DNA of 64,000 nucleotides from Anaspis maculata (taxonomy: Eukaryota > Arthropoda > Insecta > Coleoptera > Scraptiidae), in assembly GCA_949128115.1 (NCBI GenBank), contig OX421967.1:8112070-8176069 (forward strand). The letters run 5' to 3'. The first letter of the stretch is position 1, and each line of letters starts with the position of its first letter. The notes beneath the pieces are model-generated. The model saw nothing but the letters and a program-made list of their open reading frames with translations, had not been told where the DNA came from and did not search any database. The translations under genes and the position numbers were made by a program. This document shows positions 1 to 10,910 of the stretch, piece by piece.

Positions 1-534
1 GCTCCTTCAGAAAGCTTAGATTCGCCGCCGGTGGACGGTGCAATCCAAAATTCCCGAGACCTATTTGAAAGCCAAAATGCATTACAAACACCTGACCCCT
101 TCCAAAAACCGAAAAATAAGCCAATAAAACCACGAATAGGAGATCCCGAAGCGAACTTGGACAAACCCAAACCTTCTAGTTCAACTGAATCTTTACAGCT
201 AGATTTGGACATGGAGCCTATCAAACTACACATAGAAAAAAACCCTAAATCCTTTCCTGTGACATATAGCGTCTTCAAAGGTTTTCTGGAAAACTGTAGA
301 GGAAACCCTGATCCACTTAGCGAGGCAAGACGATGTGCAAGTGACGTTGAATTTCTTTTGAAAACGATGAATGATCTATACCCTCTTCTTCCAAACAAGG
401 CTGCCAAAACAAGATTCACCCGTATACATAAAAAGATCAAAAGTCAAATGACAACACATGAACTAGGAAAGAGCAGATCCTTGAGCCTGAGCACCTGTTC
501 TCTCAATTCTCAAGACTCCCAACAAGACGAGTAG
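1..534 (+). pseudogene. C-terminal part of ORF1 (Gag-like) of I-like non-LTR element A, cut by window edge
   Basis: The frame is open from the window edge to a TAG at 532-534. The product is rich in Pro, Lys and Ser and then runs into a compact tail (SFPVTYSVFKGFLE, then a TRFTRIHKKIKSQ segment). This tail resembles the C-terminus of the ORF1 at 4661-5950, which has a similar spacing of aromatic and basic residues (TKCTRIQNKI-type core), so both appear to be related Gag-like proteins that bind the retrotransposon RNA. The zinc knuckle expected upstream lies outside the window. The stop is followed by ORF2 remnants at 559-1848, the usual order in this class. Assignment rests on similarity to the second copy; the N-terminus cannot be judged. 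Confidence 0.7.
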
Positions 535-558
535 TAACCCCCCCCCCACACCCTACCA

Positions 559-1848
559 ATGGAATCATTTTCTTCATTCTACAGTGGAACTTGAATGGGT
601 ACTATACCCATTTGGAAGAATTGAAACTCCTAGTTGCTAACGACAAGCCTCATAATCTGCTTACAAGAAACACATTTAAAAAGCGATCCTTGTCTCAGAG
701 GTTACAAATGTTTCTCCAAACACCGATTAGACAGAGAGAGATCGAGTGGAGGAGTAGCTTCATACGTTAGCACAAATTATCACTCTCAAAAAATCGATCT
801 CAACACAAACCTTGAAGCGGTTGCCTTCTCAATACAACTTAAATCCCGAATATCAATATGCAATGTTTACATTCCCCCAAACAGAGAAATCCACCAACAA
901 GAACTTAGAGATCTTTTTAACCAGATCCCCACTCCATGTGTGATACTGAGTGATTTCAACGCCCATAATACATTGTTTGGTTCTTCCTCGACAAATCATA
1001 GGGGTCAAATTATAGAACAATGGCTTGACTTCTTTAATCTAACCCTACTCAACACAGGTTCTCCTACCAGGTTTAATTCGTTTACTGGCAATTTCAGTGC
1101 CCTAGATCTCACTTGATGTACTCTAAACCTCACACCTTATTTGTCTTGGGAAACCTACCCTTACCTCCATGGTAGTGACCATTACCCCATTAAAATAAGA
1201 AATGATCAAATAAACTCTACCAACGATCTAAATAATCACCACCCCAAATGGAAACTAAAAGCCGCAAACTGGACCAAATTTTCTGATGAGGTAGACCATG
1301 ATCTTGACCTGGTGCACATTACTAACCATGACATTGACCAAATAATCCAAAAATTCTCTGACATCCTACTCACGGCAGCTCACAAATCCATAGGTAAGTC
1401 TACTGCCCTAAAAAAACATACTTCTGTTCCATGGTGGAACAAAGAATGTTCAGACGCCATAAAAGAAAGCAAAAATGCGTTCAACAGACTGAAAAGAAAT
1501 AATTCCCCTGAAAATCTCCTAACTTTCAAAAGATTAAGGGCTCGGGCAAGGTATATCACCAAGAAAAGTAAAAAGCTATCCTGGGAAAATTATGTATCTA
1601 CAATCTCGTCATCCACCCCAATCTCGGAAGTCTGGAACAAAATTAGGAAACTTAAATCCATCAACCGCCTTCAATTAAAAATACTCAAGGACAACAATCA
1701 AATCTATGAATCCGAAACTGACATCGCTGAGGTCTTGGCTGAATCCTTTCGTACAAATTCAAGTGACTTGAACTTCGACCAAAACTTCTTACAATATAAA
1801 AGAGGTCAGCAGGGTTTCAAACGGCATTTACAAAACAAAAGAGCCTAG
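559..1848 (+). pseudogene. Broken ORF2 of I-like element A: apurinic/apyrimidinic-type endonuclease domain and start of the RT linker
   Basis: This is the endonuclease half of a non-LTR polymerase, which nicks target DNA during target-primed reverse transcription. Recognisable motifs in order are LQWNLNG (about 579), ICLQETHLK (about 652), SGGVA (about 750), ICNVYIPPN (about 855), LSDFNAHN (about 945), ALDLT (about 1100) and GSDHYPI (about 1170). The frame shifts between about 600 and 634. A TGA interrupts it at 1114-1116; the codons on both sides are in the same frame. Downstream residues (PWWNKEC, SSDLNFDQNFLQYK) parallel the copy at 5994-7250. Homology stops near 1800-1850, before any RT motif, where transposase-related sequence begins. 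The copy is non-functional. Confidence 0.85.
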
Positions 1849-1914
1849 TAGAGCTCCCAAGAGCATAAAAAAATTCAAATGAGGCTTACTAAAATTCTGG
1901 AAGCTTGATAAAAT

Positions 1915-2490
1915 GTGAAAGGCATCTTACAGGGCATCTTAAAAATTGGGCACCGAGCCCATGTGAGCCCATGCTCCAGTAAAGGCAATAATTTGCACTG
2001 CATAGGGGCAATATCTGCGACCCAAATCATCTCTTTTGAACACAGGAGAGGATCCTACAAGGCCGAGGACTGCAGAAATTGGCTGCGCCGTCTTATCGAG
2101 AGGTGCGATGAAATTGGTGTTCTCCGCCCAACAATAATCATCGATAATGCACCTGTACATGCTAATCTTGAAGCAGTGGTGGAGCAGGGAGAAGACGTGG
2201 AAGTTATACGGCTTGCTCCATATTCGTACCTTCTCAATCCCATCGAATTGGTGTGGAGCCATTTCAAAAACCAAGTCAAACGGCGCTTGCAGAACAGAAT
2301 GCCTAACATCCTGAACTATGTCAGACTCAATCAAGGACCGACGATTGCGGAGCATCGAATGAGAATCCTTGAAGAGATCGCCGACGCAGCTATCGAGGAA
2401 ATACCCCAACAGCACCTTTTGGGGTATACGAACCATGTGGAGAGGTACTATGCTACGGTGCTGAGAGAAGAAAACTTGATTGAAATTTAG
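1915..2490 (+). pseudogene. N-terminally truncated Tc1/mariner-superfamily (DDE_3-type) transposase
   Basis: A 191-residue open frame matches the C-terminal catalytic half of IS630/Tc1/mariner-type transposases, which cut and paste DNA at TA dinucleotides. Visible features are GNNLHCIGAIS (strand leading into the fold), RRGSYKAEDC, the second catalytic Asp in IIIDNAPVHAN (about residue 77) and the third acidic residue in LAPYSYLLNPIELVW (about residue 110). The first catalytic Asp and the helix-turn-helix DNA-binding domain are missing, so the copy cannot be active alone. Two stop-rich codon runs separate it from element A upstream. It ends at TAG and is followed by AT-rich DNA in which I could not identify the terminal inverted repeat. 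Confidence 0.8.
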
Positions 2491-3471
2491 TAGTTATTGT
2501 ACATACTTTTAACTTTAATTGCCAATATTTTTCTTGTTATCATTATTACATATAGTAAATTGTTGGAGTTTAAAATTTGTTGCGTTTTCAGTTCTATATC
2601 GTAATTTTTCATTGTAATAAAAATCACTATATAGATTAGTACCTCGGTTAGTACCTACCTGATTTGTTCGTGAATAACTATCGTTGACTGAGTATTTGAG
2701 TAAGCTGTGTGCTGGTCAAGGCAACAGCCAATCACAAAATGCCTAGGCTCCCCTGGTCAGGATATAAGGGTGGCCTCATCCAGCCGCAAATCCGACTCTT
2801 GAATGCTAACTCTTTCAGTCGCATGGGGGTTGTTGCTCCCCCCCAGGGGGAGAGTAAAATAAAAATAACTTTCCATTGGTCAGCATTGAAGGAATCTTAC
2901 TTTGAGTTTCAAGGCTATAGCCCAATATATCCTAAGAACTATGTAGCAATTTAACTTTCTATGTTTTGGTCCATACAGACTGACAAACAGACGGACAAAC
3001 AAACCGGACTCAACAAAGCACTTTCTTTGGCTGTGATGCTATGAAAAGTTGAGTCAAATTTGTACAGGGAATTGTATAAAAGTATATAGTTTCATAATAA
3101 CAATTTATTCAAATATAATACCTACCTACCTGTTTGCGAAACACCCTGTATGTGTATAGTCTCTTCCCAGGCGGAACGTCCTACTTTCTCAAATCCATCC
3201 GCAGAATCCGATTTTCATATACACCACAACTCCCATCAATTAGCCCATCGTATTGTTTCAGGGTACATCATACATGAACCTGGACATAGAAGACTGGGCC
3301 AGCCGCCTAATCAAGAGGTCTCAGTCTTGGGCTCATGACGTGTTATACCGTAATTATTGTAAGCATGGTATTCTATGGAGCTCCATGACTGCCGAAATCA
3401 GAATACAAATTGAATATCATCATAGGAATAGGTATCTCCATATTGGCCGTGTCGTTGCATACAAAACTGGA
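2491..3471. other. Non-coding, repeat-derived spacer
   Basis: No supported gene. The first 200 bases are very AT-rich. Around 2975-3000 there is a short run of gacaaacagacgg-type simple sequence of the kind found in tails of dispersed repeats. A CACCCTGTA motif, recurrent across this window, occurs at about 3145. The open stretch 3253-3483 has no recognisable motif. Confidence 0.5.
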
Positions 3472-3744
3472 TTTCATAAGTGAGAAATCGATTTTCATAA
3501 TGATGAAATTGATTTTCATTTATGTGAATTCTGATTTCATAAGTGCGAAAATGGTGTTCATCAGTATGAAATTGAATTTCATTAGTGTGAAATGAGGTTT
3601 CGTTATTACCAATTCTGTTTTCATGAGGTTGAAATCTGATTTCATGAGTGAAAAAATGAATTTCGTTAGTATGAAATCTGTTTTCATTTGTGAGAAGTTT
3701 GTTTTCATGAATATGAAAATGGATTTCACGAGTGTGAAATCGAT
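3472..3744. repeat. Exact-phase tandem array, 13 x 21 bp, consensus with internal dyad
   Basis: Thirteen consecutive 21-bp units start at 3472, 3493, 3514 and so on to 3724, with no insertion or deletion between them although the units differ by many substitutions. The consensus is roughly TTTCATNAGTNTGAAATYNRN. TTTCA and TGAAA form a dyad in each unit. Because 21 is a multiple of three, the minus strand reads as thirteen heptads of the form H-T-x-E-I-x-F without a stop, and the plus strand also shows periodic Phe and Lys. The array abuts the Gypsy integrase remnant at 3745. It could be a minisatellite that arose within the retrotransposon, or a coding heptad repeat of an unrecognised protein. 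Confidence 0.9.
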
Positions 3745-4313
3745 CTGTGAATGGTATAGTGCCCATTTTGGTTTTTTGAAGACCTACGCCAGGATTGCCG
3801 TCAATCACTATTGGCCGAACATGGGAACCGACGTCAAACACTTCGTCCGGAAGTGTAAAGTTTGTGAAACGCAAAAGGCAACCAATCAGAGCGCGACGGG
3901 CCTTATTGGATGCGGTTGGAGGGTGATGTGGCTTGACAGGTTGTGTCCGTGGACATTGTGGGTCCTCCACCCGGATCGTCACGCGGTTTCTGTTACCTGT
4001 TGGTAATGACTGATTTGTTCACCAAATACGTGGTTGCCAAGCCTATGCGCCGAGCAATGTCCTTCACGGTTGTGGAAATAGTAAAGAACGAGGTCTTCCT
4101 GCTCTACGGTACCCCTCAATACGTTATTTGCGACAATGGCGTACAGTTCATCGAAAAAGAGTTAGGAAAGATGTGCGATGACTTTTGCGTTCACTTATAC
4201 TGCTGGGTATCACCCGCAGGTCAATCCCGGCGAGCGATATAATTGGACGATTGATACTGCAATACGCTCATACATAAAGATCGACGAGGTCTACCGAACG
4301 TATGTGTGCGAGT
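3745..4313 (+). pseudogene. Ty3/Gypsy integrase remnant
   Basis: Integrase joins retrotransposon cDNA ends to host DNA. The remnant begins at AHFGFLKT, the second His of the HHCC zinc-binding module; the first His is missing because the 21-bp array lies directly upstream. It continues with YWPNM and the CKVCETQK cysteine pair. The catalytic core shows the first Asp in VDIVGPPP (about 3945) and the second Asp in VICDNGVQF (about 4130). The third acidic residue, in YHPQVNPGER (about 4210), is reached only after a frameshift near 4195. Another shift separates the zinc module from the core near 3930. The sequence is lost at about 4313, where the 5' part of element B begins. Confidence 0.85.
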
Positions 4314-4660
4314 AAGACGTTAACGACTTCGCTCGTTGATATTTCCCGTTAGTGGAGTGAATCTAGTGCTGTTTTAATCCCAGAACCGTCCAAGCAAAGT
4401 TCCCCCTGGATTGAGCTGTCTGCGGACGCAAGAATTTTTTCGTTGGAGCGGTAATTAGTGTTGGAATAGCTAATTTTACGTCCAAGGTAGGAAATTTCTA
4501 ATCTTATTCGTTATCTGCTGGGACAAAAACACTACGGTTTTTGTGCTACTACTGAAGGAGCGACAATCGTTCGCTTTTAAAACCTTTCGTGTATTCAATA
4601 CACATGATATTATGAATATTGTACACAAAATTCCACCATAGCGCGTCCTTAAATCTGGTT
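4314..4660 (+). promoter_or_regulatory. Probable 5' UTR and internal promoter region of I-like element B
   Basis: About 350 bases separate the loss of integrase homology from the first in-frame ATG of ORF1 at 4661. Complete non-LTR elements carry their promoter in this position. I see no clear TATA box or downstream promoter element and could not define the exact 5' end or a target-site duplication, so this is inferred from position only. Confidence 0.35.
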
Positions 4661-5950
4661 ATGTCCGATATAGAACAGAGGACTTCTGTGTACAGGAGTC
4701 CTCAACAAACAAATACAACTGAAGATCATCAAAATGTAAACACAGCAGGTAGAAAATCTCCAACAAACTCTTATGCTACAGCCCTCTCTCAACAACCAAC
4801 CTTTACTTTCCCTACCAAAGAACAAGGCATTATTGTTGATGCATTGGAAGGTATTAAAGTGGAAGAATACATCAAAACCATTGGTAAAATTATTGGTGCC
4901 AAGAAAATATTGTTCGCATCCAGAATATCCAAAAATCGTGTTTGTCTTTATCTGGCAAATAAAACCACAGTGGAAGATTTTGTGCTAAATAATCGCTTTA
5001 TCCAGATTGGTGAAAACAAAATCAATGTCAGAAAACTGATAACCCCCACTCAACGTTTGGTTTTATCAAATGTTCATCCCACTATACCCCACTCAATTAT
5101 TGAAAGCGAACTGCTCCAATTTGGCTTGAAGCTTGTGTCACCAATCACTTTCCTAAAAGTAGGTATTTCTGACAGTGAATACAACCATATTTTTAGTTTC
5201 CGGAGGCAGGTCTATTTCTCACAAACGGATGATGAAGTAGCTATTCCAGAATCAATTGTATTGAATCATGTGGATACTCAATACAGGATATTTCTCTCAA
5301 ATAGCGACAATATGCTCTGTTTTAAATGTAGACAGACTAGACACATTGCAGGTACATGTCCAAATGAAGAAATGGTAAGAAGTTCGCAATTAACTCCAGA
5401 TGAGGTTGAAAAATCTAAAGCAAATAAAAGACCACTTTCAGAGACTACAGAGACCTCAACTAGAATCAGTATAGACACCAACATTCCCGAATCACCTTTG
5501 ACGTTAGATGTAGCAGCACCAATTAATATTGACGATCCTTTCAAAACACCTCGGAAATCTGCAAAAAGACGAAAAAAGTCAAAAACCCCAAGTCAAAAAT
5601 CTGAATCTGAAAGCGATTTCCCTGATACCTTGGAAGAAAAAATGGCTCCAATAAAAACTATTATAACTGCATCACCAAAGACTTTTATCTTAAATTTTGA
5701 TCAAATCTACAGTTTCTTTGAAGAAGTACACAAATCTCCGGACCCATTGGGTATCTCAAAGAAATATACTGAAGATACAGACTCGCTCCTTGACATGCTT
5801 TATAAAATCTACCCCTACTTCATCCACAAAACCATGAAAGCCAAATGCACAAGAATTCAAAACAAAATCATATCCCAACTGAAACAATTAGAACCTGTCG
5901 ATAGTGAATCGGAGAGTAACGCTATTCCTGACACTCCTACTAGCTTTTAA
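4661..5950 (+). CDS. ORF1 (Gag-like RNA-binding protein) of I-like non-LTR retrotransposon B
   Basis: An uninterrupted 429-residue frame. I chose ATG 4661 (MSDIEQRTS) because the upstream in-frame extension to 4619 starts at a TTG. The protein coats element RNA and takes it to the integration site. The first 200 residues form a charged region with a likely RNA-recognition-like fold. A CCHC zinc knuckle follows at about residues 221-236 (CFKCRQTRHIAGTC, spacing C-x2-C-x4-H-x4-C). After it come a Lys/Ser-rich linker (SAKRRKKSK) and a C-terminal module resembling the fragment at 1-534. The TAA at 5948-5950 lies 43 bases before the ORF2 ATG at 5994, the expected arrangement. The frame is intact, so the protein could still be made even though ORF2 is dead. 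Confidence 0.85.
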   Translation: MSDIEQRTSVYRSPQQTNTTEDHQNVNTAGRKSPTNSYATALSQQPTFTFPTKEQGIIVDALEGIKVEEYIKTIGKIIGAKKILFASRISKNRVCLYLANKTTVEDFVLNNRFIQIGENKINVRKLITPTQRLVLSNVHPTIPHSIIESELLQFGLKLVSPITFLKVGISDSEYNHIFSFRRQVYFSQTDDEVAIPESIVLNHVDTQYRIFLSNSDNMLCFKCRQTRHIAGTCPNEEMVRSSQLTPDEVEKSKANKRPLSETTETSTRISIDTNIPESPLTLDVAAPINIDDPFKTPRKSAKRRKKSKTPSQKSESESDFPDTLEEKMAPIKTIITASPKTFILNFDQIYSFFEEVHKSPDPLGISKKYTEDTDSLLDMLYKIYPYFIHKTMKAKCTRIQNKIISQLKQLEPVDSESESNAIPDTPTSF

Positions 5951-5993
5951 ATAAAACTCAAAACATCACACCTACCACTCACTATTTGTTAAA

Positions 5994-7672
5994 ATGGACA
6001 CGCTAATATTACAATGGAATTGCAATGGTCTATATACTAGACGCCCACAAATCGAAAAACTAATTCTAGAACACCAACCTAACATCATTTGCCTACAGGA
6101 GACTTACCTAAAACGCACCAACCAAATAAAATTGAAAAACTACACATCCTTTCGAAACGACCGAGATAATAATAATAGAGCCAGCGGTGGTGTTGCTATT
6201 TTCTCAATGTGTGAGAATATTGTTGAGGAAGTACCTCTAACTACAAACCTCGAAGCGCTTGCCATCAAAATTTTGAACAAAAAATCCCTCACCATCTGCA
6301 ATGTGTATATTCCTCCAAACAGACCCTTCACATATGAAGAAATTGAAGACTTGGTAAACTAACTTGATCCACCCTTCATTTTTACAGGTGACTTCAACTC
6401 CCATAACACTGTTTGGGGATCCCAACATACAGACGTCAGAGGTCGAATTATTGGAAAAGTTGTTGATATGGATAACATTTGTTTACTAAATTCACACGAC
6501 CCAACTCACGTCAGCTACTCAACTGGTACCTTTTCTAGTATTGATCTATCATTTTGTGACCCTAGAACGGTAATATCTTTATCTTTGGAATGGGAGGTTT
6601 TACAGAACCCATATACATCGGACCATCTACCAATACTGATCAAATCTCTTGATCAAAATAACTCCTCCTCAATATCACCACAGGGATTTATACCTCGCAT
6701 AAGCTTGGCGAGAGTAGACTGGGAGAAGTATCAAGCTCTGACTTCACCAGATACTCTAAAAAATCTCCATGAAGAAAGCGTTGACCAATTAGTTACAAAT
6801 TTGAACAATCTGATAATGAATGGTATAGAAAAAAGTTAATCACTTTCATCAAATAAAATATCCAAATCTGTCCCTTGGTGGAACCATGAGTGTCACGTGG
6901 CTACAAAAAATAACAAAAAAGCTTATAACCGTTTCAAAAAACATAACACCTTAGAAAACTTGATTCACCTTAAGAAATGCAGGGCAATTGCCCAAAGAAC
7001 AATCAAACTAAGTGAACAAAAATCTTGGGAAAAATACGTTTCAGAATTTAATAATAACACATTACCATCAGTAGTCTGGAAAAAGGTGAAGAAAATTCTG
7101 GGGAAAAACTACCACCAAAGCATCACCGCACTAAAAATCGACAACGACAGCCTCATAACAGACCCCCAACAAATAGTAGATCAAATGGCTAAAGAATTTC
7201 AAAAAAGCTCCAGTGACCAGCAATACCCCCAACATTTCATTGAGCAGAAATCAAGAACAGAGAAAAATCACATCGTAATGAATAAAAACTCCCAACATCC
7301 CATCAATGACCTTTTCACAAAATGGGAGTTTAACGAAACCCTCAACAATCTTAAAAATAAAAAAACACCAGGGCCTGACGGTATCTCATATGAAATGATA
7401 CGAAACCTCCCCCAAGAAACATTAAACTATATTTTTTCCCTGTATAACCACATTTGGCAAGAAAATGTTTTTCCAACAAAATGGAGAGAGGCTCACGTTA
7501 TACCAATCTTGAAACCCAACAAAAATCGTACCGATCCCTCTAGCTATCGCCCAATCTCGTTGACAAATTTTCTATGTAAAGTTATGGAGGCAATGGTTAA
7601 TAGACGTTTGATGTGGTACCTTGAAGAAAAAAAATTGATTAATAACAACCAATGCGGCTTTCGAAAAGGGAG
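5994..7672 (+). pseudogene. ORF2 of I-like element B, 5' part: endonuclease and N-terminal reverse transcriptase
   Basis: It starts at ATG 5994 with LILQWNCNG, a form typical of the I clade. The endonuclease motifs are ICLQETYLK, SGGVAIF, ICNVYIPPN, GDFNSHN and TSDHLPIL. Two in-frame stops interrupt an otherwise conserved frame: TAA at 6360-6362 and TAA at 6837-6839. Both could be single C-to-T changes from CAA. RT fingers follow, with KTPGPDGISYEM (about 7366), SSYRPISLTNFL (about 7540) and NQCGFRKG (about 7650). At the FRKG motif the frame is cut by the 1580-bp LTR insertion and resumes at 9253. The insertion site lies between two codons of a conserved RT motif, so it post-dates the element. 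Confidence 0.9.
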
Positions 7673-9252
7673 TGTAACGTTCAATTTTCACACCAGGAAC
7701 TTGAAATAAATAGATAGGACAAAAAGGAGAGAACCGGCCTTATCGCGCCACTTCTCAGTGAATTTCGGCGAGCTCAAAAAAAAGTTAGATAGTGGAAGCT
7801 AGTTTTAAAGTCGTGCTGAGAGCGTTGAAAAATTTCCGAAGCCAAAAGGATTTGTTATTTTCCTACCAGAGAGGTCTTCTGGGATTCCACGGCTACGAAA
7901 TTTTATTATTGGAACGGTACCTGGCAAAAGGTCCGATTTTCTACGCAAGTATTGCGGATTTTTACGCTCGAGCACCGACGTTTTCCATCTTGTAGCTACC
8001 GCTTCTCGTTATCTTCGAAACCGAAAATTGAAAGCAAAATTACAGGCTCTTCTGGTAAGCTATTTTGCGTCCACTATTTTCTTCGCCACCTACAATTTCT
8101 TTTATTACCTACAGTCTCCAGAGTGGGTGTTTTACTTCCCGATTTTCCTGAAGAAAAGTGCGTCGTGTGAGCCGATTTTCACACCACCTTCGAGGCTCCC
8201 ATTTATGTGATTCACGCCGTTCTACCTCATCCGCTTTGTCTATTTCTTCATCCGACTTTGATAAATCGTCTTTCCTGTGGAAGTTAAGTGACCGGTGACG
8301 TCAGCGACTCACCACCCTGTGTTTTTTTCCGATGGTCAAGTCAACATCAACACCACGTGTCAATTCGTGACGTCAACGCCGTGTTTTCTCGTGCGAGAAA
8401 TCTGCAGCTTGGATAACCAGCAAGAAGAAGTGTTGAGTACCTCATGCTAAAATTTATTGTTTTATTGTGTATTTCACCGATTTAATTTGGAAAATCATTA
8501 AGTAATTAATACTCGTCGTGTAGTTACAGTGCTTTCGTAGTGAAAATCTCATTTAATTTGTCGTTCTATTAATAATAATATTTAATTATCACTTGCCTAC
8601 GTTAGGGTCAGGTATCTCTTTTATCTTCGCTAGTCCATAGGAGTTTGTGACTCAAGAGTAGTCATTGCGCAAATTTCAGGTGAAGAACGTGACGTCACGG
8701 GGTTCAGTTAGTTTGCAAGGTAAACCTTTTGACTTTCAGTTTTGGAAGTAGGTAACTACGTTAAGATAAAATAAAAGAGTACCCTTCTCCCTTGTGTATT
8801 AGGATTGACAATTAGTGTGCCTTTTTTTTAAATTATTTTAATAAACATCACTTGTGTATAAATAATTACTTAACTTCGACTTACACTTATCAAATTTCCC
8901 TCGAATTACAAACTGTTATTTTTCTTTATTTACTGTGCCGGTCTGAAATATCTGCGGGAATAAATCCATAATTGGGAACTCAAGTTTTATTGAACAACCC
9001 CTTTGCAACCCCGAAATAGTGAGTATTCTTCTAATCGAGTAAGTTTTAAATCCTGAATTTGGTCGGTACGGTGCGAGGTTCGGTCACAGGTCTCACTCTT
9101 GACCGATCGACGGGTGCAACTAAGAGTGTGGCGCCCCCTTGAATTTTAATTTCGAACAATACCCACCCCTCCAGCCTTCTGAGTAGCGGGACACCCTCGA
9201 TCATAGTGATCCACCCTCGTAGCTGACCAAAAGGATAATTGTAGGTGTTACA
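7673..9252. mobile_element. Solo LTR (1580 bp) inserted in the RT domain of element B
   Basis: The insertion begins TGTAAC and ends GTTACA, the 5'-TG...CA-3' inverted ends of an LTR. It is flanked by a perfect 4-bp target-site duplication, GGAG, at 7669-7672 and 9253-9256. Removing the insertion and one GGAG rejoins the FRKG and RSTTDQ codons of the reverse transcriptase in frame, which fixes both ends. There is no gag or pol inside, so it is a solo LTR left after recombination between two LTRs. A 4-bp duplication is commonly seen with Ty3/Gypsy elements. An AATAAA-like signal at about 8840 lies within a T-rich then A-rich stretch. Orientation cannot be fixed from this evidence. Confidence 0.85.
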
Positions 9253-10908
9253 GGAGATCCACCACCGATCAATCAGTTGCCCTTGAATCTGAAATCTCTC
9301 TTGCATTTAATGCAAAAGAACAAGTGACAGCTATATTCTTTGACCTTCAAAAAGCATATGACACTGCCTGAAAGTTTAATATACTAAAATCTCTAAGAGA
9401 GTTTGAGATCGATGGGAACATGCTGTGTTTCATAGCAAACTTCCTAAAAGATAGAACTTTCAGGGTAAAACATAACAACTACATTTCCCTTGAAGTAGAG
9501 CAAATGAATGGTGTCCCCCAAGGTGAAGTTTTGAGTGTCACTCTTTTTATGATTGCAATAAATAAAATCACCGAGGCTATTTCTCCCCATATCAAAACGT
9601 CGTTGTATGTGGATGATCTCGCCATCTACTATCGAGGAAAAAATTGAACGATTGCAAAAAGATTACTACAAAACTCGATAACAAAACTAGAGGAATGGTC
9701 ATCAAACACAGGTTTCACTTTCTCACCGCAAAAAACGAAGTGTATCTTTTTTAGTCGACTCCATGAGAAGAACTCACAACCCCCAATCTTCAAACTCTAT
9801 GACTCCAATATCGAAACTGTTGAGGAAATCAGATTTTTGGGTCTAACATTTGATAGCAAACTTACTTGGTTGCCTCACCTCAAAAAATTGAAGGATGATT
9901 GCTACAACAAAATGAAAATCTTAAAAACCTTATGTAATTTTGATTTGGGAGCAGATCAAGAAACCATGTTGAAACTGTACAAAGCACTCATTCGATCAAA
10001 ACTGGATTATGGTAGCGTCGCTTACTCTTCAGCAAAACCAAACCTCTTACAAATGCTTGACCCCCATCCAAAATACCGCCATCCGCCTTGCTTCAGGAGC
10101 CTTTAGATTCAGCCCCTCCATCAACCTTTTATGTTATGTTGGCGAACCCCCCCTGAGCCTAAGACGGAAAAAACTAATGGTTAAGTATTGTACGAATTTG
10201 GTTAATAGCGTCGACCACCCAACACACGATTACATTTTTCCACCATTACCAACAGCCCCTCGATTAAGATACGCCCCTCCTATTATAGACCAAAGACTGA
10301 AAGCAGCTTTAAATGAAATTAATCTCACTTCAATTGCCAAACCAACTTGTAACCTTCATTCAGAAACTCCCCCATGGTCTTTAACACCCCCTGAGATCAA
10401 CTTAGCATTAACTAAATATAATAAAGAAAACACCCCTAGAGATATATACAAAGGAATCCTTCGTGAAATAATCCACAATTCACCCGAACATGACCAAATT
10501 TACACAGACGCTGCGAAATCTGAAGACAAAATCGGCGCAAACAACTACAAGCGGTAAAATATCTTGAAAACCAGACCAAAACAAAATTTCTGATTCTCAC
10601 GGATTCCTTGAGTTCGCTTGGGAGTTTATCCCAGTATAACTCATTGAACCCGCTGTCACGAGAAATCCAGGAGAAGGTTAATAATCTTGAACTAGCCGGC
10701 AAAACAGTTGTTTTCATTTGGGTGCCGTCTCACATAGGCATAACTGGGAACGAGAAAGCTGATGAGGAAGCAAAGAGGGCACAAATAAACGACACACTCT
10801 ACGAACTTACAATCCTGTCAGATAACAAATCCAATATACAAAGTCTCTTTCTACCTCGATTTAAAGATCTTTGGGTACAAACCACTGGCAACAAACTGCG
10901 TGAGATCT
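9253..10908 (+). pseudogene. ORF2 of element B, 3' part: RT palm/thumb and RNase H
   Basis: This continues the frame broken at 7672. Visible are RSTTDQSV, IFFDLQKAYD (the first catalytic Asp, about 9340), then a TGA at 9369-9371 where Trp is expected. Next come GVPQGEVLSVTLF (about 9512), the catalytic YVDDLA (about 9606) followed by a TGA near 9646, and FLGLTFD (about 9835). A frameshift occurs in a C-run near 10062. The RNase H domain has IYTDAAKS (about 10498), an internal deletion at about 10540-10550 that removes its middle, then LTDSLSSL (about 10597) and WVPSHIGITGNEKADEEA (about 10720). RNase H in the polymerase supports placement in the I group rather than the Jockey clade. Homology ends near 10908 at a new insertion. 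Confidence 0.85.
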
Positions 10909-10910
10909 CT

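Noticed and set aside
1939..2436. 165-codon minus-strand open frame
   Set aside because: Shadow of the transposase on the plus strand, which carries all the conserved motifs.
3472..3744. CRISPR-like array
   Set aside because: Units are contiguous with no unique spacers and the DNA is eukaryotic.
3398..3982. 194-codon minus-strand open frame
   Set aside because: It runs antisense through the Gypsy integrase remnant and the 21-bp array; openness follows from the array's phase and dyad, not from a recognisable protein.
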